64,000 nucleotides of DNA from positions 44,827-108,826 of the forward strand of contig JBCCBV010000010.1 in the NCBI GenBank assembly GCA_039033855.1, in the 5' to 3' direction. The notes below the pieces were generated by a model that saw only the letters and a list, made by a program, of their open reading frames with translations, made no database searches and was not told the origin of the DNA. Position 1 is the first letter of the stretch. Every line of letters starts with the position of its first letter. The position numbers and the translations under genes were made by a program. Source of the stretch: JBCCBV01 sp039033855. Its GTDB lineage: Bacteria; Planctomycetota; Phycisphaerae; Phycisphaerales; Phycisphaeraceae. Shown here piece by piece: positions 41,890 to 50,086 of the stretch.

Positions 41890-42585
41890 ATGAACAACCT
41901 CACCCCCGACCAGGCCAAGCTCATCATCGCCCTCGGGGCCGGCGTGGCACTGCTGGTCTGGGCCGGCGCGGTCTGGTTCGCCCGTCACCAGAATCAGCCC
42001 GCCCCGCCGTGGCAACTCCATCAGGACCTCAAAGGCGTCGACCCCGCCGCCGCCCGCGACCTGCTCGCCAAAGCCGGGGCCCTCCAGCAGCCGCCTTGGG
42101 AACTCGTCGGAGGCGATGCGCAAGGCGCGGTGTTCGAGCTGACCTCTGGCGGCGAACCCTCCCGCCAAGCGCCCTCGACCGCCGTCGCCACCGTAGCGGT
42201 GTCCATTGAAACCGGCGACCACACAGACCCAGACGCGGCACGGTTGTCGTGCATCTGGGCGGGCCGTTCGCCCGGCGACAAACCCGCAGCCGCCCGGCTC
42301 TTGCCCGTCTGGCTGGCCGTGCTGCCGCTGATCATCGTCGGCGTGGCCATCGTCATGTGGCAGAAAATGCCCCAAAACCCGCAGCCGGCGGTGCGCTACC
42401 AGGCGATGCAGATCGTCCAGCTGGTGCACATCCTCTGGCCGCCGTTCCTGATCGCATGGCTCGGCTCGCCGCGGCGGTCCGCAAAACTAGCCCGGCAGCG
42501 GGCGGAGCAATACCTGCAAACCATGGCGATCCTCGCCGCGCCCGGCCCCGGAGGCCCAGTCCGCCCCAACCGCCCCGGCGGATAA
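41890..42585 (+). CDS. Membrane protein, unknown function
   Basis: A 231-residue protein with an N-terminal membrane helix (LIIALGAGVALLVWAGAVWFA), a soluble middle of about 100 residues, and one or two more helices (LLPVWLAVLPLIIVGVAIVMW; VQLVHILWPPFLIAWLG). The C-terminus is Arg- and Pro-rich. No family motif recognised. It ends 12 bases before valS, so they may be co-transcribed. REP-B lies in its upstream region. Confidence 0.72.
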   Translation: MNNLTPDQAKLIIALGAGVALLVWAGAVWFARHQNQPAPPWQLHQDLKGVDPAAARDLLAKAGALQQPPWELVGGDAQGAVFELTSGGEPSRQAPSTAVATVAVSIETGDHTDPDAARLSCIWAGRSPGDKPAAARLLPVWLAVLPLIIVGVAIVMWQKMPQNPQPAVRYQAMQIVQLVHILWPPFLIAWLGSPRRSAKLARQRAEQYLQTMAILAAPGPGGPVRPNRPGG

Positions 42586-42597
42586 ACTCCCCGGCCC

Positions 42598-45500
42598 ATG
42601 ACACCGCCCTCCCAAGCCGCCCCCGCCGGCCCGGCCGAGCTGCCCAAGACCTACGACCCCGCCGCGGTCGAAAAAAACGTCTTGCGCCAATACCAAGACG
42701 CCAAGGCCTTCCACGCCGAGCCCACGGACCCCGGCGATCCCTACGCCATCGTCATCCCGCCGCCCAACGTCACCGCGGCCCTGCACCTGGGCCACGCCCT
42801 CAACAACACCCTGCAAGACATCCTGGTCCGCCACGCCCGCATGGCCGGCAAGAACGCCGTCTGGCTGCCCGGCACCGACCACGCCGGCATCGCCACCCAG
42901 ACCGTCGTCGACAAACGCCTCCAGCAGTCCGGCCAGCCGGCACTCAAGGACTACAAACGCCTCGAAGCCGAGGGCCAAGACGGACGATCTCAATTCATCG
43001 AGAAGGTCCAGGCCTGGAAAGACGAGTACGAAGCCCGCATCACCGACCAGCTCCTGCAGATGGGCTGCTCGTGCGACTTCGACCGCCAGCGCTTCACCAT
43101 GGACCCCGTCTGCGCCCGGGCCGTGCGCGAGGCGTTCTTTCAACTCTTCAAAGACGGCCTGATCTACCGCGGCAAACGCCTGGTGAACTGGGACCCCGTC
43201 ACCCAGACCGCCCTGGCCGACGACGAGGTGGAGATGCAGACCGTCGACGGCCAGTTCTATTACCTCAAGTATCCACTCGTGCACCCGAAGCGTGACACCA
43301 GCGAGCCGGGCTCTATGAGCCCGGTCTCTCCAGCCCCCTCCGACCCGTCCCAATGGGAAGAGACCGGCGAGTTTGTCACCGTCGCCACCACACGCCCCGA
43401 AACGATGCTCGGCGACACCGCCGTGGCCGTGAACCCCAACGACCCCGAGCGCGCGAAGCACGCCGGCCAGTTCGTGAAGCTGCCCATCGTCGGACGCATC
43501 ATCCCCATCGTCGCCGACGACTACGTGGTGGTGCCCGACCCCGAGTCCGACGACGCCAAAGCCAGCTACGCGTCGGGTTATCTGAAGGTCACCCCCGCTC
43601 ACGACCCCAACGACTACGACATCGGCCAGCGCCACGACCTGCCGGTGATCAACGTCATGGCGCCCGACGGCTCGATCTCCAAAGACCACGGCTGGCCCCC
43701 GGAAGAAAACCCTGCTGAAAACAACGAGTTGCAGCCGTTCCTGGGCCTCTCGCGCGAAGACGCCCGCAAGGCCGTCGTTCGCTGGTTCCGCGAACGCGAG
43801 CTATTGGCGGACCAGAAGCCGTACCGCCACGCGGTGGGCCACAGCTATCGCAGCCACGTGCCGGTCGAGCCTTACCTGTCGGACCAGTGGTACGTGCGGG
43901 TGACCGACGACCGCCTGGCCGGCGCCGCGCTGCGCGCCATGGCCGACGACCAGCGCACGCCCGACACCGCGTGCGTGTGGTCGGACGTCCATCCTTTCAC
44001 AAACTCCAATACGAGCCGCGAACGTGAGGGAGCGGGGCCTCCGCCAAACACTCTCAAGCACTACCTCATCACCTTCACCGCCTACGGCACGTGGCTTCAC
44101 CACGACGCACGCGGCTCGGTCGATCGCCACCACAACCTGCCCGGTGAACCCTACGTCCCCGAGAACGCCGCCTACGAACAGGCCGACCAGAACAACATGG
44201 CTGGCGACGCCGTCACGCTCGACGAGGCGCAACGAAAGGCGGTCCTCTCCGCTATTCAGGAAGTGTGCGCCCACCGCGGCTGGGGGCTCTATGCCGCCAA
44301 TGTCCGCACCAACCACGTTCACCTCGTGGTGTCCGCCGACGCCTCGCCCGAAAAGGTGATGGGCGATTGCAAGGCCTACGCCACCCGCCGGCTGCGGGAG
44401 CAAGGCCTCTCCTCCTCCGAAGAGCGCACCTGGACCCGCCACGGCAGCACCCGCTACCTCAACGACGACCACAGCCTCGCCGCAGCCCGACAGTATGTGG
44501 TTGAAGAACAAGGCGAAGACCTCGGCGCTTCCTTCGAGCACCCGTCCGGGGCCCCGCTCCCTCACGGTCGCGGCTCGTCACAGGCACCTGCCGGACCCTC
44601 CACCGGCCTGACGTTCCACCCGCCGCGCTACGCCAAGGCCTTCCAGACCTGGCACGAGAACATCCGCGACTGGTGCATCTCCCGCCAACTCTGGTGGGGT
44701 CACCGCATCCCGGTGTGGTCACGTCATTTCAATTCATTCGAAAAATGGATTGGACTCGAAGAGACGGATGGCGAAAAGTTCAATCTTCATGATGAACTCT
44801 CGGACCGGGTTCAATCCCTTGAGGACTCCGAGTATCCGGAGCGTGTGGCTACGCGATACGTATGGGATTCGGATCCCGACCGCGCATTCCATCTCACTTC
44901 GCCAGAGGCCGGCGGCTTCCAGGTCTTCGTCTGCGTGCTGAACGCAACCAACGAAGCGCCAGAAACCTATGAGCGAAACATTGTTGAACTACTCGAAGAC
45001 GCCGGCTTCACCCAAGACCCCGACGTCCTCGACACCTGGTTCTCCTCGGCGCTCTGGCCGCTGTCCACCCTCGGCTGGCCCGCCCCGGAAGACTTCCCGA
45101 AGGAGTTTCCGGACGCCGACGCTGCACTTCAGGTCTGGAACCCCTCGGCTGTGCTCTGCACCGCGCGCGAGATCATCACCCTCTGGGTGTCGCGCATGAC
45201 GATGTTCAACCTGTATTTCCGCGGGTCGATCCCCTTCCACGACGTGTTCATCCACGCCATGATCCAGGACGGCCACGGCCAGAAGATGTCCAAGTCGCTC
45301 GGCAACGGCGTGGACCCCAACGACATCATCCACTCGCACGGCGCCGACGCCATGCGCTTCACCCTCACCCACATGACCACCCAGACGCAGGACGTGCGCA
45401 TGCCCGTCGATTGCGTCGACCCCCACACCGGCGAAACCTTCGCCCCTCAATGGACCACCGGCGCCGGCGGCGCCCGCGTCATGGCCCCCACCCAAGAACG

Positions 45501-46584
45501 CCACGGCAAGGCCATGACCACCGCCTACGGCGTCGCCTCCGGCAAAGCCCAGCCCACCGACAACGCGCCCCTGGCCCGCAACACCTCCGAAAAGTTCGAC
45601 CTCGGCCAACGCTTCTGCAACAAGCTGTGGAACGCGCTGCGCTTCGCCCTCGGCCATCTGTCCGATTCTTCCGAGAACGATGCGCCGCTCGCCAGCTGCC
45701 CCGAGGCGCTGCCCAGCCGGTGGATCCTTTCGCGGCTGTGCGAATCGATCCGCGCGTGCGACGCGGCCCTCGACGCCTACCGCTTCGCCGACTACGCCTC
45801 GGCGGTGTACGACTTCGTCTGGCGCGACCTGTGCGACTGGTACATCGAAGCGGTCAAGCCGACCCTCGGCCGGTCGCCCGAGCAGCGCGCGGTGCTGACC
45901 GCCTGCCTCGACGCCACGCTCCGGCTGCTGCACCCGATCGCGCCGCTGATCACCGAACGCCTTTGGGTGGCGCTCGACGCGGCCCGCCCCGGCGACCCCA
46001 CCACCGGCCGAGGCCTGCCGGGGCTTTCGCTCCCGCCGATCGACGCGAAGAGGAGCGGAGGTTTGCTCATCGACGCCGACTGGCCCGCCGCCGACCCGGC
46101 CGTGCTCCGCGACCCCGCGGCCGAGGCCGACTGGAAGCTCCTTCAGCAGACGATCTCGGCGCTGCGCGAGTCGCGCATGGCCCACAAGGTCGCCCCGCGC
46201 GACACGCCCCCCGCCTCGATCCGGTGCGACGGGCCCCTGGGCGCCGTGGCCGACGCCAACCGCGACATCGTCGCCGCCTTGTCCGGCTGCGAGATCACCG
46301 ACATCGGCGGCCGCGTCGAGCGCCCGCGCGACGCGGCCGCTTCGCTCCTGGGCACCAGCGAGCTCTATCTCCACGGCGTGCTCGACCCCGACACCGAGCG
46401 TAAACGACTAACCAAGCGCGCGGAAGAGCTCGCCAAGTTCACCACCAACCTCGACAAACGGCTGTCGAACGAAAAGTACGTCGCCAACGCCCCGGCCAAG
46501 CTGGTCGAAGAAAGCCGCGCCCAGCTCGACGCCGCCCGACAAGAGGCCGCGGCCGTGCAACGACAGCTCGACGATCTCGATTAA
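42598..46584 (+). CDS. valS: Valyl-tRNA synthetase with in-frame transposase-like insertion
   Basis: A class Ia synthetase charging tRNA-Val, 1328 residues against about 950 in E. coli. Synthetase landmarks are present in order: PPPNVTAALHLGHALNNT (HIGH motif, about 60), the editing domain with VATTRPETMLGDTAVAV, WHENIRDWCISRQLWWGHRIP, DVLDTWFSSALWP, KMSKSLGNGVDPNDI (about 895), and a C-terminal coiled coil (about 1255-1328). Residues about 472-661 are foreign. A translated REP-B, a complete Y1/RAYT-like domain (486-642, with TFTAYGTWLHHDARGSVDRH, the HUH motif NHVHLVV and Tyr at about 594), and an inverted translated REP-B follow each other. They sit just before the RYAKAFQTWHENIRDWC segment, in a loop that is naturally variable. 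No stop or frameshift is seen. A lower-GC stretch near 44720-45000 may be a lineage-specific loop. Confidence 0.93.
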   Translation: MTPPSQAAPAGPAELPKTYDPAAVEKNVLRQYQDAKAFHAEPTDPGDPYAIVIPPPNVTAALHLGHALNNTLQDILVRHARMAGKNAVWLPGTDHAGIATQTVVDKRLQQSGQPALKDYKRLEAEGQDGRSQFIEKVQAWKDEYEARITDQLLQMGCSCDFDRQRFTMDPVCARAVREAFFQLFKDGLIYRGKRLVNWDPVTQTALADDEVEMQTVDGQFYYLKYPLVHPKRDTSEPGSMSPVSPAPSDPSQWEETGEFVTVATTRPETMLGDTAVAVNPNDPERAKHAGQFVKLPIVGRIIPIVADDYVVVPDPESDDAKASYASGYLKVTPAHDPNDYDIGQRHDLPVINVMAPDGSISKDHGWPPEENPAENNELQPFLGLSREDARKAVVRWFRERELLADQKPYRHAVGHSYRSHVPVEPYLSDQWYVRVTDDRLAGAALRAMADDQRTPDTACVWSDVHPFTNSNTSREREGAGPPPNTLKHYLITFTAYGTWLHHDARGSVDRHHNLPGEPYVPENAAYEQADQNNMAGDAVTLDEAQRKAVLSAIQEVCAHRGWGLYAANVRTNHVHLVVSADASPEKVMGDCKAYATRRLREQGLSSSEERTWTRHGSTRYLNDDHSLAAARQYVVEEQGEDLGASFEHPSGAPLPHGRGSSQAPAGPSTGLTFHPPRYAKAFQTWHENIRDWCISRQLWWGHRIPVWSRHFNSFEKWIGLEETDGEKFNLHDELSDRVQSLEDSEYPERVATRYVWDSDPDRAFHLTSPEAGGFQVFVCVLNATNEAPETYERNIVELLEDAGFTQDPDVLDTWFSSALWPLSTLGWPAPEDFPKEFPDADAALQVWNPSAVLCTAREIITLWVSRMTMFNLYFRGSIPFHDVFIHAMIQDGHGQKMSKSLGNGVDPNDIIHSHGADAMRFTLTHMTTQTQDVRMPVDCVDPHTGETFAPQWTTGAGGARVMAPTQERHGKAMTTAYGVASGKAQPTDNAPLARNTSEKFDLGQRFCNKLWNALRFALGHLSDSSENDAPLASCPEALPSRWILSRLCESIRACDAALDAYRFADYASAVYDFVWRDLCDWYIEAVKPTLGRSPEQRAVLTACLDATLRLLHPIAPLITERLWVALDAARPGDPTTGRGLPGLSLPPIDAKRSGGLLIDADWPAADPAVLRDPAAEADWKLLQQTISALRESRMAHKVAPRDTPPASIRCDGPLGAVADANRDIVAALSGCEITDIGGRVERPRDAAASLLGTSELYLHGVLDPDTERKRLTKRAEELAKFTTNLDKRLSNEKYVANAPAKLVEESRAQLDAARQEAAAVQRQLDDLD
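44010..44038 (+). repeat. REP-B palindrome, left copy inside valS
   Basis: Same hairpin layout as the copy at 41830, with one changed base in the inner stem (AC in place of CC). It is translated in frame as TSREREGAGPP within valS and marks the left edge of the inserted transposase-like domain. Confidence 0.8.
44053..44523 (+). mobile_element. RAYT/Y1 transposase-like domain embedded in valS
   Basis: About 157 residues in the valS frame match the layout of a small REP-associated transposase: LITFTAYGTWLHHDARGSVD, then VCAHRGWGLYAANVRTNHVHLVV (HUH), CKAYATRRLREQGL (candidate catalytic Tyr), WTRHGSTRYLNDD, and AARQYVVEEQGEDL at the end. Free-standing relatives are about 170-180 residues, so the domain looks complete. 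Unlike the RAYT at 17796 it keeps a Tyr after the HUH motif. REP-B palindromes in opposite orientations flank it. The exact insertion ends and any target duplication are not clear. Confidence 0.82.
44551..44579 (-). repeat. REP-B palindrome, right copy inside valS
   Basis: Inverted copy; its reverse complement equals the 41830 copy across about 29 bases. It is translated as GAPLPHGRGSS in valS and marks the right edge of the inserted domain. Confidence 0.82.
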
Positions 46585-46627
46585 TCCGGAGCGAACCGGC
46601 CCCGCGCTTCGCCTGGCTGCCGACGCG

Positions 46628-47359
46628 TCAGCCCTCGCGCATCGCCCGTTCCACCAGCGACTCGGGCACGCCGATACTGGCCACGGCCACGCGCCCGAGA
46701 TACGCGTCCGCCCCCGGCTTGGCGAAGCCCGTTTTGACCGCCGCGAAGGTCGCCGTGAGCGCCGCACGGACCGCCGTCGGCTGGGCTTGCCCGGTGTCAG
46801 CGTCGAGGCCCGACGGCACGTCCAGTGCCGCCACCCACGCCCCGATCGCGTTGACCGCGTCGATCCGCTCGGCCAGGTCCACGCGCAAGGGGCCGACAAA
46901 CCCCGTGCCCAGCAGCGCGTCCACCACCGCGTCGGCCTGGCGCAGCTCGCCGAGCAGCGCATCGCTCCACGGCTCGACCTGGATGCCCAGCGATCGGCAG
47001 ACCCGCTCGTTGACCACCGCATCGGTTGCGGAATCGCGTGGCGGCTCGGACGCGCAAACCCGCACCACCGCGCCCCGATTGTGCAGATGGCGGGCCACCG
47101 CATAGCCGTCGCCGCCGTTGTTGCCCGCGCCGCAGAGCACCGACACCCTGGCGCCTCGAACCGCAACGCCGCGCTCGCTGCGCAGCGCTTCGGCGATCAA
47201 GTCGGCGGCCCCAAGGGCGGCGTTTTCCATGAGCACCAGGCCCGGCAGACCCAGGCCGTCGATCGCCAACCGGTCGAGCGCCCGCGCCTGACCGGCCGTG
47301 AGCACCCAACCGCCCGGCCGGCCCGCTTGCCCCGGCCCGTTACCCGATTGGCTTTGCAT
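46628..47359 (-). CDS. nnrE: NAD(P)H-hydrate epimerase, YjeF_N domain only
   Basis: A repair enzyme interconverting R and S forms of hydrated NAD(P)H. The 243-residue protein has only the YjeF N-terminal domain: LTAGQARALDRLAIDGLGLPGLVLMENA, VSVLCGAGNNGGDGYAVARHL, ADAVVDALLGTGFVGPLR, and WVAALDVPSGLDADTG. The dehydratase half (NnrD) is absent from this gene and from its neighbours. It converges with valS, 43 bases apart, and is divergent from the zinc-ribbon gene at 47473. Confidence 0.92.
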   Translation of the reverse strand: MQSQSGNGPGQAGRPGGWVLTAGQARALDRLAIDGLGLPGLVLMENAALGAADLIAEALRSERGVAVRGARVSVLCGAGNNGGDGYAVARHLHNRGAVVRVCASEPPRDSATDAVVNERVCRSLGIQVEPWSDALLGELRQADAVVDALLGTGFVGPLRVDLAERIDAVNAIGAWVAALDVPSGLDADTGQAQPTAVRAALTATFAAVKTGFAKPGADAYLGRVAVASIGVPESLVERAMREG

Positions 47360-47472
47360 CGCTGGTCCTTTCCGTGATCCGTCTGGTCCCGACGCCGTGG
47401 TCGCGAGGTCTCTCGAAGCCCCCGTCCCAAGCCCGCGCTTGCCGCTGGGCGTCGTAGCGCGACAATACCGTT

Positions 47473-48033
47473 GTGCTCATCGATCTGCGCGACGAACGCA
47501 ACCGGCCGGTGCTCCGGCTCGAAGTCGATCCCGACCGCGCCCCAACCCTGGTGCGCTTCGGCGCCCCCTCTACCCAACACGCCGTTCCGCAAACTGCCGG
47601 CGACGCCGATCCCACCGAACTCCAAGCCGCCGCGGCCCCACGCACCCTTACCCTCGACTGGGACCGCGCGTGGGACGACGGCGCCAGCCTCCGCCGATGC
47701 CCGCTGTGCGCCTGCGACGAGCTCTACCGCCGGCGCGTTGTGCCGCGGGTGACGCTGTTCGCCGTGGTCGCGCTCGGCGGCGTCGCGGGATTGATGCTGG
47801 CCCGCTCCGGGCTCCTCTACGCCGGCGCCGCGCTCGCCGGGGTCATCGCGCTGGCCGACCTCTGGGTGCTGCTGCGCTTCCGGCCGATGCTCCGGTGCTA
47901 CCGCTGCGGCGCGGCGTACCGCGGGCTCCCGCTGCGACGCCACCACAAGTCCTGGGACGCAAGCACCGCCAAGCGGGCCGGCGCCGTCACGCCGCCCTGG
48001 CTGCAAACTCCTGTAGCCAAGCCCGCCGACTGA
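47473..48033 (+). CDS. Membrane protein with split zinc-ribbon cysteines
   Basis: A 186-residue protein. A CPLC pair (about residue 76) lies before two hydrophobic helices (VTLFAVVALGGVAGLMLA; GLLYAGAALAGVIALADLWVLL), and a CYRCG pair follows them, so the four cysteines could form one zinc site at the membrane face. GTG start at 47473. No known family. It resembles other zinc-ribbon membrane proteins of planctomycetes such as the one at 31147. Confidence 0.7.
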   Translation: MLIDLRDERNRPVLRLEVDPDRAPTLVRFGAPSTQHAVPQTAGDADPTELQAAAAPRTLTLDWDRAWDDGASLRRCPLCACDELYRRRVVPRVTLFAVVALGGVAGLMLARSGLLYAGAALAGVIALADLWVLLRFRPMLRCYRCGAAYRGLPLRRHHKSWDASTAKRAGAVTPPWLQTPVAKPAD

Positions 48034-48079
48034 ACACCCAGCGCTGCCATCGAAGACCTGCCGCACGCAGCCCGATTGC

Positions 48080-48562
48080 TCATCCGCTTACCGTCGATTC
48101 CAACAGCACCACCGCGTGACACGCTACGGCACGGCCCTCGCCGACGGCGTCGACCTTCTCGTGCGTCTTGCCCTTGAGGTTCACCCGCTCGACCGCCACG
48201 CCCAGCAGCTCAGCCAGACGCTTGCGCATCGCGGCCTTGTACGGCGACAGCTTGGGCGTCTGCAGGATCACGGTGACGTCCGCGTTGCCAAGTTGATAGC
48301 CCGCCGAACGCATGCGACGCAGCGCTTGGTCGAGAAACAGCGACGAGTCCTGGCCTTGCCACTGCGGGTCGGTGTCGGGGAACAGCTCGCCGATGTCCGG
48401 CTGGCCCAGCGCGCCGAGCACCGCGTCGGTGAGCGCGTGCAAGACCGCGTCGCCGTCGGAGTGCGCCGCAGCGCCCCGGTCGCCGGGGATGTCGACGCCC
48501 GCAAGCACCAGACGCTTGCCCGCTTCCAGCCGGTGAAGATCAAAGCCGTGACCGATTCGCAT
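48080..48562 (-). CDS. ispF: 2-C-methyl-D-erythritol 2,4-cyclodiphosphate synthase
   Basis: The fifth step of the MEP isoprenoid pathway. The 160-residue protein starts RIGHGFDLHRL with the zinc ligands Asp8 and His10, has the substrate loop AHSDGDAVLHALTDA, the pyrophosphate region IGELFPDTDPQWQG, ADVTVILQTPKLSPY, and the end NLKGKTHEKVDAVGEG, all standard. No other MEP genes are adjacent. It lies 62 bases past the stop of the sigma-54 activator gene on the same strand. Confidence 0.97.
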   Translation of the reverse strand: MRIGHGFDLHRLEAGKRLVLAGVDIPGDRGAAAHSDGDAVLHALTDAVLGALGQPDIGELFPDTDPQWQGQDSSLFLDQALRRMRSAGYQLGNADVTVILQTPKLSPYKAAMRKRLAELLGVAVERVNLKGKTHEKVDAVGEGRAVACHAVVLLESTVSG

Positions 48563-48624
48563 GGGGGGAGTTTACGGCCGCGCGTGTACCGCTCCGCAAC
48601 GGGCGCCGGCTAACGCGATCAGAC

Positions 48625-50007
48625 TCACTTCAACCCGTACTCTTTGAGCTTGCGATAGAGCGTGCGTTCGCCGATCTCCAGCATGGCCGCGGCCTGTTCA
48701 CGGTTGCCGCCGGCGGCGCGGAGCGCGTCGCGGATCGCCCGTTTTTCCAGCTGATCCAGCGACATCCCGGCGGTGTCCACCAGCGGGCCGGCCGACACGT
48801 CGCCCGAGGCCGCGCGCATCTCGGCCGGCAGGTGGTGGGCTTCGAGCTTGTCGCCCTCGGCCAGCACCAGCATGTTTTGCACGGCGTTGACCAGCTGCCG
48901 GACGTTGCCGGGCCAGTCGAACTTCATCAGCGCATTCATGGCGCCCTCGCTCACCGTCGGCGGGGTTCGGCCGAGACGCTGGGCCACCTTCTTGACGAAA
49001 TGGTCCACCAGCCCGGGCACGTCTTCGCGCCGGTCGCGCAGCGCGGGCAGCTGAAGCTCGACGCCCTTGATGCGGAAGTACAGGTCTTCGCGGAAGCCGC
49101 CCTCGGCGATCATCTCGTCGAGCGGGCGGTTGGTGGCGCTCACCAGCCGGATGTCCACGGTCCGGGGCTCGTTGGCGCCCAGGCGGACCACCTCGCCGCT
49201 TTCGAGCACCCGCAGCAGCTTGGCCTGCATCGGCTTGGGCATGTCGCCGACCTCGTCGAGGAACAGCGTGCCGCCATCGGCGTATTCGAACCGGCCCTGG
49301 CGATCTTTGTCCGCCCCGGTAAACGCGCCGCGGACGTGACCGAACAGCTCGTCTTCTAAAATACTCTCGGAAAGACCGGCGCAATTGATGGCCACAAACC
49401 GGCCGTTCTTCCGCGGCGAGTTGTTGTGGATGGCCTTGGCGACCAGTTCTTTACCCGTGCCCGACTCGCCGGTGATGAGCACCGGGATGTCGGTCGGCGC
49501 CACCTGCTTGAGCCGGGTGATGAGCTCGCGCATCGGCGGGCTCTGGCCCAGGATGCCCTCGAACCCGTACTGCTCGTCGATCTGTTCGCGCAGGTTCTCG
49601 TTCTGCGAGCGCAGGAACGCCTTTTCGAGCGCCTGGGCGCACAGCGAGCGGAACACCGCCAGATCGAGCGGTTTTTCGATGAAGTGGAACGCGCCGCGGT
49701 TGACCGCCTCGACGGCCGTGGGGATGTCTCCGTGGGCGGTCACCATGACGGTTTCGGCGCCGGGCTGGGTTTCGCGCGCGGTTTCGAGCACGGCCATGCC
49801 GTCGGCCTCGCCGGCCATGACCAGGTCGGTCACCACCAGGTCGAAGGCGCCGTGGCGCAGCTCGTCTCGGGCTTCTCCCAGGCCATGCACCAGCGTGCAG
49901 ACGTGGCCCAGCCGCCGCAGCGCTTCGGCCATGACCTCCGCGTGGTCGGGTTCGTCGTCGACGACCAGCACTTGGGCCGTCGGGGTTTCGGGGGGAGAGT
50001 CGCTCAC
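48625..50007 (-). CDS. Sigma-54-dependent response regulator, NtrC family
   Basis: A 460-residue transcription activator. The receiver domain (1-130) has the VVDDE acidic pocket and phospho-acceptor Asp61 (VVTDLVM). The AAA+ domain (150-385) has Walker A GESGTGKE (180-187), the sigma-54-contacting GAFTGA loop (227-232) and Walker B GTLFLDE. The C-terminal Fis-type HTH is GGNREQAAAMLEIGERTLYRKLKEYG. The start is a GTG at 50007, immediately before the family N-terminus. No histidine kinase lies beside it; the genes it controls are unknown. pgi lies upstream on the same strand. Confidence 0.94.
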   Translation of the reverse strand: MSDSPPETPTAQVLVVDDEPDHAEVMAEALRRLGHVCTLVHGLGEARDELRHGAFDLVVTDLVMAGEADGMAVLETARETQPGAETVMVTAHGDIPTAVEAVNRGAFHFIEKPLDLAVFRSLCAQALEKAFLRSQNENLREQIDEQYGFEGILGQSPPMRELITRLKQVAPTDIPVLITGESGTGKELVAKAIHNNSPRKNGRFVAINCAGLSESILEDELFGHVRGAFTGADKDRQGRFEYADGGTLFLDEVGDMPKPMQAKLLRVLESGEVVRLGANEPRTVDIRLVSATNRPLDEMIAEGGFREDLYFRIKGVELQLPALRDRREDVPGLVDHFVKKVAQRLGRTPPTVSEGAMNALMKFDWPGNVRQLVNAVQNMLVLAEGDKLEAHHLPAEMRAASGDVSAGPLVDTAGMSLDQLEKRAIRDALRAAGGNREQAAAMLEIGERTLYRKLKEYGLK

Positions 50008-50086
50008 GCCGAGATGATTGCCGGCCGACCCGCCCGGGTCAACGCGGCGCGGGAACACGCCCGCACCCCGCCCGCGCCGCCGGCGT

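Noticed and set aside
44053..44523. Intein in valS
   Set aside because: No intein splice motifs (N-terminal Cys/Ser block, HN-Cys/Ser at the end). The domain matches a HUH transposase instead.
44053..44523. Sequencing chimera joining two genes
   Set aside because: The valS frame continues without break on both sides and both flanking repeats belong to a family found elsewhere in the window. Not fully excluded without reads.
44720..45000. Second foreign insertion in valS (lower GC)
   Set aside because: The stretch has no mobile-element motif, keeps the frame, and lies where I remember ValRS proteins of this class carrying a variable loop.
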